Assembly: GCA_017556145.1 (NCBI GenBank)
Contig: JAFZCU010000065.1
Location: 1 to 56,330, forward strand
DNA: 56,330 bases
Direction of reading: 5' to 3'
DNA from: Prevotella sp.
GTDB lineage: Bacteria > Bacteroidota > Bacteroidia > Bacteroidales > Bacteroidaceae
Positions within the stretch are counted from its first letter, which is position 1, and the number at the start of each line of letters is the position of its first letter. The notes beneath the pieces are model-generated. The model was not told the DNA's origin and ran no database searches. It saw nothing but the letters and a program-made list of their open reading frames with translations. The translations under genes and the position numbers were made by a program. Below, one piece after another: positions 7,729 to 14,867 of the stretch.

Positions 7729-8235
7729 TTAAAGCTCCAAGATCCGAACCTCAGCGTTCATCATCCGCTGAATCTCGCTCATTGATTTTCCGAAATAGAC
7801 AGCCTGGATGGCCTTATTGATAATGCCATGTCCTACGGCCAGCACCTTCTTTCCTGGATAGGTCTTCTTGACAAAGGCGATGAATTCGCCAGCCCGGGAA
7901 AGAAGGTTTTCTAATGTTTCTATGTCGTCAGGCCATACTTCACCTTTCAAGTCAGGAATATAACGGCCTGTGAAGCCTCCCCAGTCCCGTTCACGAAGCA
8001 ACGGGGTCTGGACAACAGCCAGATGATGGGACTCGGCAATGATGGCAGCCGTATCCACCGACCGCTTCAGGTCGCTGGCGATGATGGCGGTAAAGGATTC
8101 CGAGGACATCCTATCCCTTAGCTCCTGAGCCTGGGCAATGCCCTTTTTTGTCAGTCGACCTTGCGTCTGACCTTGCATAATCTGATTGACATTGTCCTCC
8201 GTTTCACCATGTCTGACTAAGTATAATGTGGTCAT
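7729..8235 (-). CDS. Histidine phosphatase family protein (phosphoglycerate mutase-like)
   Basis: 168 residues from the ATG at 8235, which places the RHG motif (YLVRHGETEDN) at the very N-terminus as usual; the 14 extra upstream codons are not needed. The second catalytic His is in AVGHGIINKA, and the Arg of SDLKRSVDTA completes the pocket. These enzymes form a phosphohistidine and act on small phosphate esters or on phosphoproteins (CobC, GpmB and SixA relatives); the substrate cannot be told from sequence. It is convergent with the Ser-rich gene and divergent from the DUF308 gene, sharing with it a 105-bp spacer that holds a heptamer island. Confidence 0.88.
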   Translation of the reverse strand: MTTLYLVRHGETEDNVNQIMQGQTQGRLTKKGIAQAQELRDRMSSESFTAIIASDLKRSVDTAAIIAESHHLAVVQTPLLRERDWGGFTGRYIPDLKGEVWPDDIETLENLLSRAGEFIAFVKKTYPGKKVLAVGHGIINKAIQAVYFGKSMSEIQRMMNAEVRILEL

Positions 8236-8253
8236 ATTCCCATTAATTTGGTG

Positions 8254-8261
8254 CAAAAATA
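8254..8261 (-). promoter_or_regulatory. -7 box of the histidine phosphatase gene
   Basis: TATTTTTG on the minus strand, 19 bases before the ATG at 8235. Confidence 0.45.
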
Positions 8262-8269
8262 CAAAAAAA

Positions 8270-8304
8270 CTATACACTATAAACTATAAACTATAAACTT
8301 TTTG
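8270..8304 (+). repeat. Heptamer island between two divergent -7 boxes
   Basis: Units CTATACA, three CTATAAA and CTTTTTG follow each other without gaps. The island ends at the first base of TATCTTTG (8305-8312) and begins eight bases beyond the minus-strand -7 box. Confidence 0.85.
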
Positions 8305-8312
8305 TATCTTTG
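8305..8312 (+). promoter_or_regulatory. -7 box of the DUF308 gene
   Basis: TATCTTTG, followed 28 bases later by the ATG at 8341. The -33 region is formed by the heptamer island. Confidence 0.65.
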
Positions 8313-8340
8313 CAAACGAAAACCAGAAAACAAGATTGAT

Positions 8341-9039
8341 ATGAAAATATTACAGAGTTCAGTATTCCGTGCCATTTGCGCCATTGCCATCGGTATCATG
8401 CTTATCAAGTATCCCGACAACACCGTCACATGGATCACCATTGCCATCGGCATATTGTTCCTCTTGTCGGGCGTTATCTCAATGGTGGCCTATTACCATG
8501 CCCTCAAAAACGTCAGCGAATACACCATCACCGATGCAGAGGGGAATGTGGTATCGGGGCAGAAGCCTACTTTCCCGATTGTCGGAGTTGGCAGTGCGAT
8601 CCTTGGTCTGATACTGGCGTTGACACCTACCGTTTTCGTCAAGGCCCTGATGTATATCATCGGAGCCGTGCTCGTTCTTGGCGCTATCAACCAGTTCATG
8701 AACCTGCTCAGCGCCCGCAAATACGGAAAGATTGGTTTCGGTTATTGGATATTCCCATCGGTGATACTGTTAATTGGACTCTATGTCATCATTAAGCCCC
8801 TGGCTCCAGCTGCGATGGCGATGCTCGTGCTCGGCTGGTGCAGTCTGCTCTATGGCGTGACAGAACTTATCAATTCGCTGAAAATACACAACGAGAAGCG
8901 TAAGTTCACCAAAGCTCATGAGATTCCCGTTGCCGAGGAGGTTGTTGAGGATACTCCTACGGAGACAGCAGCAGAGGAGGAACCAGCCATGCCAACTGAG
9001 GATGACACGCGCTACATGCCAACCATTCAAGAAGAATAA
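8341..9039 (+). CDS. DUF308 (HdeD-like) membrane protein
   Basis: 232 residues from ATG 8341; the -7 box at 8305-8312 excludes the longer frame from 8302. Six membrane segments in three pairs cover residues about 5-175 (for example ICAIAIGIMLIKYP, ILFLLSGVISMVAYY, VLGLILALTPTVF-like GSAILGLILALTP). The repeating pattern, in which each helix pair ends near a Pro, is that of the HdeD/DUF308 family, linked to acid or envelope stress in enterobacteria. The last 50 residues are an acidic cytoplasmic tail with many Glu (VAEEVVEDTPTETAAEEE). Function here is not known. It ends immediately before the convergent glycosylase remnant. Confidence 0.85.
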   Translation: MKILQSSVFRAICAIAIGIMLIKYPDNTVTWITIAIGILFLLSGVISMVAYYHALKNVSEYTITDAEGNVVSGQKPTFPIVGVGSAILGLILALTPTVFVKALMYIIGAVLVLGAINQFMNLLSARKYGKIGFGYWIFPSVILLIGLYVIIKPLAPAAMAMLVLGWCSLLYGVTELINSLKIHNEKRKFTKAHEIPVAEEVVEDTPTETAAEEEPAMPTEDDTRYMPTIQEE

Positions 9040-9608
9040 CTATCCAAAGATTTTCTGATAAAACGTTGCCTTATGCTCTGGTTTCATGGGATAAGCCCGT
9101 GAACTACTGGGCATACGCCAAAGACGGAGTTGACGGCCATCAAGGGTAAAAGGTGAAGACTCGCCTACCTTTGGGGAGTGAATACCAAACTGACGACAAG
9201 CGATATCTGTAGCCAACTGACCAGCGGTGACAACAGCCTGACATACAGACAACTGGCGAAGCATCGAAAGAAGATCGGTTTCTTCAACAACCTCCAGGTC
9301 TTTGTCTGAAGCCGTTCCTGTGGTACGGCGGTACGGCGTATCTTTGTACATGTGTCAAAGAGGGCTATGCCTTGGGTTTCAAGGAAGGGAATCAGCAGAT
9401 GAAGGCGGAAAGTTTTGTTGGCTGAATCTACGAAATAATCCTTATCATGAAAGAAGATGATACCAAAGATACGCCACATGTCGTTGATGTAATTGGGATA
9501 ATAGAACTTCATCGACCAGCGTTTCTCTGATGGCGGAAAGGTGCCCAACATCAGAATGCGGGCACCTTTAGGTAAGAATGGTTCAAAAGGATGAGTCTCA
9601 ACCTCCAT
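9040..9608 (-). pseudogene. Uracil-DNA glycosylase superfamily gene broken by an 8-bp duplication
   Basis: The N-terminal part (from ATG 9608, overlapping the udk stop by one base) reads EPFLPKGARILMLGTFPPS, then YYPNYINDMW, as in TDG/MUG-like members of the superfamily. The C-terminal part lies in another frame and includes SPKVGESSPF and RMPSSSRAYP, the conserved end. The frames change at a perfect tandem copy of GTACGGCG (plus strand 9323-9330 and 9331-9338). Removing one copy restores a continuous protein of about 185 residues reading FDTCTKIRRTTGTASDKDLE. Without the repair the product stops at 9165 after about 147 residues and lacks the conserved C-terminal motif. It is either a fresh pseudogene or a reversibly switching gene. 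Confidence 0.85.
9323..9338 (+). repeat. Frame-shifting 8-bp tandem duplication
   Basis: GTACGGCG is present twice in a row inside the glycosylase gene. Eight extra bases shift the frame by two. Confidence 0.92.
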
Positions 9609-10240
9609 CACTTTTTCATCTCCTCTATTACTTCCTCCGAGAAGCCTTCGATATAAGTCTTCAGAATACTGATACCGGTTTTATTTTCGCGTCCCCAGGG
9701 AATAATCAGGTCAGCGAACTTCTTCGTCGGTTCGATAAACTGCTCATGCATAGGCTTCACATCGTTCTCATAATGGTCGAGCACCATATCGACGGTACGT
9801 CCCCGCTCCACCACATCGCGACGGATATTCCGGATCAGACGCACGTCACTATCTGTATCAACGAAAATCTTCAAGTCCATCATATCACGCAACTTTTTAT
9901 AGTGCAGCGTCATGATGCCCTCGAGTATAATCACTGGCTTCGGCTCTACATGAACGGTCTCAGGCAGACGGTTGGAGAGCACATACGAATAAGTGGGCTG
10001 CTCGATGGCCTCACCGTTCTTCAACTTCTTGATCTGTTCCGTCAGCAGTTTCCAGTCAAAAGCATCTGGATGGTCGAAATTTATCTGCTTGCGCTCTTCA
10101 GCTGTCAGTGCCGTTGTATCGTTATAATAGGAATCCAATGGAATAACAGCCGCACAATGCGGTGGCAATGCCTTTGAAATACGCTTGACAACGGTGGTCT
10201 TACCGGAGCCAGAACCACCTGCAATTCCAATGATGATCAT
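9608..10240 (-). CDS. udk: Uridine kinase
   Basis: 210 residues, the usual size. The P-loop GGSGSGKTT is at residues 8-16, followed by IPLDSYYND, the FDHPDAFDW signature of uridine kinases, and the lid Arg pair within IRNIRRDVVERGR. It phosphorylates uridine and cytidine with ATP or GTP in pyrimidine salvage, in the cytoplasm. The glycosylase gene starts inside its stop codon (TGATG overlap), so the two were one transcription unit. The 28-bp gap to the nuclease gene upstream of 10269 on this strand consists of four heptamers only. Confidence 0.95.
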   Translation of the reverse strand: MIIIGIAGGSGSGKTTVVKRISKALPPHCAAVIPLDSYYNDTTALTAEERKQINFDHPDAFDWKLLTEQIKKLKNGEAIEQPTYSYVLSNRLPETVHVEPKPVIILEGIMTLHYKKLRDMMDLKIFVDTDSDVRLIRNIRRDVVERGRTVDMVLDHYENDVKPMHEQFIEPTKKFADLIIPWGRENKTGISILKTYIEGFSEEVIEEMKK

Positions 10241-10268
10241 CTCTAAACTATAAACTCTAAACTACAAA
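10241..10268 (+). repeat. Heptamer island filling the whole udk-nuclease spacer
   Basis: Four units, CTCTAAA, CTATAAA, CTCTAAA, CTACAAA, run exactly from the base after the udk start codon to the base before the nuclease stop codon. Confidence 0.88.
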
Positions 10269-11321
10269 CTACTTCTGCTCCTTTATCAAATAGACCACTG
10301 TAGGCAGGTGATCGCTATAGCCGTTGAGCCAAACACCACCGGCTTGGGTGCGCAGGGTGTTACCCTTATATTTGCCTTCCTTCTGGAAGAGATAGTCACG
10401 ACGGAAAATCTGATGCGAGAAAAGCTTCAAAGAGGAATAGTCCTTAGAATTGTCGCGGTTGAGTAAACTCGGTGAGAGGATGATCTGATCGAAAAGGTTC
10501 CAAGCACCATCATACATAAGGGTTCCTGTTCCAGATGCCAGCACATCCCACCAGGGGTTGTACATATCACCATCACCCACATCCTTGATTTTACGCTTGG
10601 CACCGAGGCACTTGGCCATTGAGGCATCCTGTGGATCGTCGTTCATGTCGCCCATTACCAGCACCTTCACATCCGGATCCTCAGCAATCAGAGAGTCCTT
10701 GACAACCTTCACCTGTGAGCCGCCTTCCTCACGATAGAACGAAGTAGCACCACGTGACGGCAGGTGGCAGACTATAATCGTCACATGCTCATCGGCTAGC
10801 GTTCCGCTCACTACGAGGAAACCACGGGTAGCCCTCAACGAGTCTTGAGGCAATTTATAAATATAAGGTACGAGCTTGACGTCGCGAATCGAAAAGAGTG
10901 CGGGATTGTAGAGCAAGGCGCAGTCGACACCACGCTGGTCCGGACCCTCGATATGCACAAACTGGAAATTCCTGGCCTTCAACGGCTCCTGATTACAGAG
11001 GTCTTCCAGACACTTGGCGTTTTCAACCTCAGATACGCCAATGGCCGCACAGCCAATCTTCGGCAGTTTGTCGGTACCCATCTCTGAAAGAACACGCGAC
11101 ATGTTACGCAACTTATTCGTATATTTCAGTCCCGTCCACTTGTTGGTGCCCTCAGGCAGATACTCATAATCATTCTTACCTGCATCGTGACAGGTATCGA
11201 ACAGATTCTCCAAATTGTAGAAACCAATACCATAGACCGAGTATTTTTTCGACTGGGCCTTTGTTTCATTCGTTCCAAGGATAAGGAACATTGTCAGCAG
11301 TAATAAATAGACTTTTTTCAT
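10269..11321 (-). CDS. Secreted endonuclease/exonuclease/phosphatase (EEP) family protein
   Basis: 350 residues with an N-terminal signal peptide (KKVYLLLLTMFLILGTNETKA). The EEP fold signatures are present: FYNLENLFDT near the start, a metal-binding Glu in VSEVENAKCLED, the VIVCHLPSRGATS segment with catalytic His, VMGDMNDDP, and a final SDHLPTVVYL. This superfamily hydrolyses phosphodiesters in DNA, RNA or small molecules. Because it is exported, an extracellular or periplasmic nuclease or phosphatase is likely. It is divergent from the TonB-dependent receptor at 11437, with a 115-bp shared control region carrying -7 boxes on both strands, which suggests a joint role. Confidence 0.9.
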   Translation of the reverse strand: MKKVYLLLLTMFLILGTNETKAQSKKYSVYGIGFYNLENLFDTCHDAGKNDYEYLPEGTNKWTGLKYTNKLRNMSRVLSEMGTDKLPKIGCAAIGVSEVENAKCLEDLCNQEPLKARNFQFVHIEGPDQRGVDCALLYNPALFSIRDVKLVPYIYKLPQDSLRATRGFLVVSGTLADEHVTIIVCHLPSRGATSFYREEGGSQVKVVKDSLIAEDPDVKVLVMGDMNDDPQDASMAKCLGAKRKIKDVGDGDMYNPWWDVLASGTGTLMYDGAWNLFDQIILSPSLLNRDNSKDYSSLKLFSHQIFRRDYLFQKEGKYKGNTLRTQAGGVWLNGYSDHLPTVVYLIKEQK

Positions 11322-11342
11322 ATCAAATCATGTTTTATGCCG

Positions 11343-11350
11343 CAAAGATA
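11343..11350 (-). promoter_or_regulatory. -7 box of the EEP nuclease gene
   Basis: TATCTTTG on the minus strand, 21 bases ahead of the ATG at 11321. Confidence 0.65.
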
Positions 11351-11393
11351 TAAAAAAAATATGAAAGATGGATTATAAATTAAAAATTTTTTG

Positions 11394-11401
11394 TATCTTT
11401 G
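11394..11401 (+). promoter_or_regulatory. -7 box of the TonB receptor operon
   Basis: TATCTTTG, 36 bases ahead of ATG 11437. An AT-rich stretch occupies the upstream region shared with the divergent nuclease promoter. Confidence 0.65.
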
Positions 11402-11436
11402 CCACATAATTTACTAACAACTATAAATATTTGCTT

Positions 11437-14004
11437 ATGATGAAAAGGCTAAAATTGCTTGCAATCGCCTTCGTTGCCGCTTCTCCGATGCTGGCGCAAG
11501 AAGTCTCAGACTCCCTTGCGGAAGAGGGAATGCAAGAACAGGCGTTTACTTTCACAGAAGCACAGTTGGGTGAAGATGACGACATGTCGCAGAACGTGAC
11601 CATCATTCACTCGAACAACAATATCTTCGCCTCACAGGTGGGATATCTGTTCAGTCCTGTGCGCTTCAGGTTCCGTGCTTTTAACCAAAAGTACAATGAG
11701 ATCTACATCAACGGTGCCCCGATGAACGATATGGAGACGGGGCAGTTCCGTTTCTCTCTCGTAGGCGGTCTGAACCAGCAGACCAAAGGTGTGGAAAACT
11801 CCTTGCCTTTCGAAACCAACAATTTCGGTATGCCGGCTATGGGCGGTTCCAACAACTACAACTTCCGTCCGTCAGCGATGGCTCAAGGCCAGAGAATCAC
11901 GGTGACAGGTGCCAACCGCAACTACCGTGTGAGGGCGATGTACACCTACAATTCCGGTATCAATGCCAATGGCTGGGCTTTCTCTGCCAACCTCACCTAC
12001 CGTTGGGCCAATGAGGGTTATGTGGAGGGAACATTCTACAACTCCCTCTCCTACTTCCTCGGTGTGGAGAAGATCTTCAACGACCACCACCGTGTGTCGC
12101 TCGTGACCTGGGGTAATCCTACGGAGCGCGCCACACAGGGAGCCGGCACCGACGAAACCTACTGGTTGGCTAACGATCGCTACTATAATCCCTATTGGGG
12201 TTATCAGGACGGCAAGAAGCGTTCATCACGTGTCGTTAACGACTGGGCTCCTACGGCGCTACTCACCTGGGACTTCCAGATTAACCAGAAGACCAAGCTG
12301 ACCACTACGTTGATGGGACTCTACAGTATGTATGCACGTACCAAGCTTGACTACAACAACGCCGATAATCCTCAGCCAGACTATTGGAAGAACATGCCTT
12401 CGAGCTATTTCGATGTCTGGGATGAGACGGATGCCGCCAACCGCACTAATCAGGCTATAGCAGACTTTGAGCGGGCCCGCATGAATTGGATGAACAGTAA
12501 GGAAAGCCGTCAGATCAACTTCGACCAACTTTATTTCTCCAATAAGGTAGCAGGTGCACAGGGACAGGATGCCATGTACTACATCGAGAAGAACCATACG
12601 GACAACCTTACCCTGTCGCTCTCCTCATCTTTACAGAGAGAGATTAACCGGTTTGCCGCCATTAACACGGGTATCTCGCTGGCTACCAACAAGACCAGCC
12701 ACTATGTCACGATGCACGACCTGTTAGGCGCCCTCTCTTTCCATAACATCAACACCTACGCTTTGGGACAGTACAATGCAGATGACCCACGCGTACAATA
12801 CGATCTCAGGAATCCGAACGGCTTCGTGGGGGTAGGCGATCGTTTCTCATTTGACTTTGACTACCTCATAGACAAAGCCAACTGGTGGGCCACCTTCAAA
12901 TACGACAAGGGGCGTATGCACTCTTTCGTCAGTGGACGTATCGGTGGTGTTGAGATGTCGCGCGACGGTAACATGCAAAACGGTATGGCACCAGAGAATT
13001 CATACGGTGAGAGCCCGTCAGCCTTCTTCCTGGACGGTGGCGGAAAGGCCGGTATTCACTATAACGTCGGCCAGGGTAATGTTGTTACCATTGGTGTCGG
13101 CTATGAGTGGAAGGCCCCGCAGGTTCGTACAGCTTTCATCTCGCCACAGGTGTGCAACGACTTCGTGACCGACCTGAAGAACGAAAAGGTGCTCAGTGCA
13201 GAACTCGGCTACCAGATCCAGTTACCCTGGATGAAGGCCAATATCACCGGTTACTACAGTCAGATCAAGGATGAAACCGAGTGGCAGAATTTCTACTACG
13301 ACGACATCAACTCGTTCTCATACGTCTCGATGACGGGTATCAACAAGGAATACTACGGTGTGGAATGGGGTATCAACTTTAAACTTAGTAATGAGTTTAA
13401 TATCAAGGCCATCGGCACCATCGCTGAGGCCAAGAACACCAACAATGCCCATGTCTGGTATATGAGTTCGACTACCGGCACCTATAACGACAATAACGAC
13501 CACAAGCCGGAGTTAGTATTAAATAAGAACATGCGCGAGAGCGGTACACCGCTCACAGCAGCCAGTTTGATCTTCAGTTACCATAAGTGGGGATGGTTCA
13601 TCGACCTGAACTGCAACTGGTACGACCGTATCTACCTCTCCTACTCGCCTTCGTTCCGCTACGAGTCAACCCTCCGCAACCGTCAGAATGCTGGAGAGAC
13701 CGTTACCGACAACGATGGCAACATCCTGGAGAATGCTTTGGAACAGCAGAAAGGTAAGGGTGGCTTTATGCTCGATGCCTCTATCGGCCGCAGCCTCCGT
13801 CTGGGACGTGGACGCCAACTCAGCATCAACCTCTCGGTCACCAACCTGTTGAACAACCAGAAGATCGTCACCGGAGGTTACGAGCAGAGCCGAAGCGACT
13901 ATACCGCCAGCGGAAACATCCGTGCCTACCGCTTCTCACTGAATCCCAAGAAGTTCTATACTTACGGAATTAATGGCATGTTGAACATCGGATATAAATT
14001 CTAA
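11437..14004 (+). CDS. TonB-dependent outer-membrane receptor
   Basis: 855 residues. The start at 11437 gives a signal peptide (KRLKLLAIAFVAASPMLA). A plug-like segment follows (about 60-190: QVGYLFSPVRFRFRAFNQ, YNEIYINGAPMNDMETG), then a long beta-barrel with alternating aromatic strands, ending in NGMLNIGYKF with the terminal Phe of outer-membrane proteins. It lacks the CarboxypepD-like N-terminal domain of SusC proteins and there is no SusD partner. It is followed after 6 and 14 bases by a DUF5689 lipoprotein and an OB-repeat lipoprotein, an arrangement I recognise from other Bacteroidetes. It would import a substrate too big for porins; the flanking nucleases make nucleic-acid-derived substrates a fair guess. 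Confidence 0.88.
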   Translation: MMKRLKLLAIAFVAASPMLAQEVSDSLAEEGMQEQAFTFTEAQLGEDDDMSQNVTIIHSNNNIFASQVGYLFSPVRFRFRAFNQKYNEIYINGAPMNDMETGQFRFSLVGGLNQQTKGVENSLPFETNNFGMPAMGGSNNYNFRPSAMAQGQRITVTGANRNYRVRAMYTYNSGINANGWAFSANLTYRWANEGYVEGTFYNSLSYFLGVEKIFNDHHRVSLVTWGNPTERATQGAGTDETYWLANDRYYNPYWGYQDGKKRSSRVVNDWAPTALLTWDFQINQKTKLTTTLMGLYSMYARTKLDYNNADNPQPDYWKNMPSSYFDVWDETDAANRTNQAIADFERARMNWMNSKESRQINFDQLYFSNKVAGAQGQDAMYYIEKNHTDNLTLSLSSSLQREINRFAAINTGISLATNKTSHYVTMHDLLGALSFHNINTYALGQYNADDPRVQYDLRNPNGFVGVGDRFSFDFDYLIDKANWWATFKYDKGRMHSFVSGRIGGVEMSRDGNMQNGMAPENSYGESPSAFFLDGGGKAGIHYNVGQGNVVTIGVGYEWKAPQVRTAFISPQVCNDFVTDLKNEKVLSAELGYQIQLPWMKANITGYYSQIKDETEWQNFYYDDINSFSYVSMTGINKEYYGVEWGINFKLSNEFNIKAIGTIAEAKNTNNAHVWYMSSTTGTYNDNNDHKPELVLNKNMRESGTPLTAASLIFSYHKWGWFIDLNCNWYDRIYLSYSPSFRYESTLRNRQNAGETVTDNDGNILENALEQQKGKGGFMLDASIGRSLRLGRGRQLSINLSVTNLLNNQKIVTGGYEQSRSDYTASGNIRAYRFSLNPKKFYTYGINGMLNIGYKF

Positions 14005-14010
14005 GACGTT

Positions 14011-14853
14011 ATGAGACATATACATTATTATATTATAATAGCATTTGCCTGCGCCCTCTTTACTGGCTGTATGGACAATGACTGGGATATTCCAGGCACT
14101 GACGGCAGCGAATATGGTAATCAGGCCGTCACAGAGACCAACCTCGTAACCATCGCCCAGCTCAAGCAGAAATACGCTACCGTCATCTACAACGGTAGCT
14201 ATGTTCAGTTCACGGAGCCCACACAAATCAAGGGTGTGGTGACTGGTAATGATGTTCAGGGCAATATCTACAACCAGATAGCCATCGAAGACGGCACTGG
14301 TTCCATGATTATCTGCGTGGCTCAAGGCGGAATGTTCGGACAACTGCAGGTCGGACGCGAGATTATCGTAGAGTTGCAAGATCTTTACATCGGCAGCTAT
14401 GGCCAGCAGCCAGAGATCGGCACGCCCTATACCAACAAGAATGGACGCACCTACGTCAGCCGTATGCCGAGAAGTCTCTGGCAGTCGCATTTCAAGATGC
14501 TCGATTTGAAGAGTACCAGTCCCATGGAGTTCGACAAGACGATGCTCGGCAATGCCGACTATCTGAAAGAGAACTGCGGACGGCTCATGACCATCAGGGG
14601 TGTAAAGTTCCAAGGTGCCAATGGCAAGAAGGTCTTTGCAGCCGACAAGGACAAGGACGCTGCCAACAGCGTGAACCGTTCCTTGCAGGGCATCTCTTCG
14701 AACCAGCTCGTGGTACGCACCAGCACTTATGCCGACTTTGCCAACAAGCCTCTGCCACAGGGAGAGGTTGACATCACAGGCATCTTCACCCGCTATAACA
14801 ACACCTGGCAGGTGCTCATCCGCGAAGAAAGCGACATCGTAGAACACAAATAA
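14011..14853 (+). CDS. DUF5689 domain lipoprotein
   Basis: 280 residues with lipobox ending FTGC. The core (about 45-270) has the DUF5689 pattern: a TIAQLKQKY helix, then IKGVVTGNDVQGNIYNQIAI, GTGSMIICV, and later GRLMTIRGVKF and VDITGIFTRYNNTWQVLIR. This is an OB-fold-like beta-barrel usually found on the cell surface beside TonB-dependent receptors. Ligand unknown. It sits six bases behind the receptor gene and 14 bases before the OB-repeat lipoprotein, so the three form one operon. Confidence 0.88.
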   Translation: MRHIHYYIIIAFACALFTGCMDNDWDIPGTDGSEYGNQAVTETNLVTIAQLKQKYATVIYNGSYVQFTEPTQIKGVVTGNDVQGNIYNQIAIEDGTGSMIICVAQGGMFGQLQVGREIIVELQDLYIGSYGQQPEIGTPYTNKNGRTYVSRMPRSLWQSHFKMLDLKSTSPMEFDKTMLGNADYLKENCGRLMTIRGVKFQGANGKKVFAADKDKDAANSVNRSLQGISSNQLVVRTSTYADFANKPLPQGEVDITGIFTRYNNTWQVLIREESDIVEHK

Positions 14854-14867
14854 AAACCAATAAGAAT

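Noticed and set aside
9155-9185. GGTAGGCGAG on the minus strand in the glycosylase remnant as a third palindromic element copy
   Set aside because: Only one arm matches, and the encoded residues KVGESSPF fit the native protein without an insertion.
13936-14847. A 303-codon minus-strand frame opposite the DUF5689 gene
   Set aside because: Antisense shadow; the plus strand carries lipobox and family motifs.
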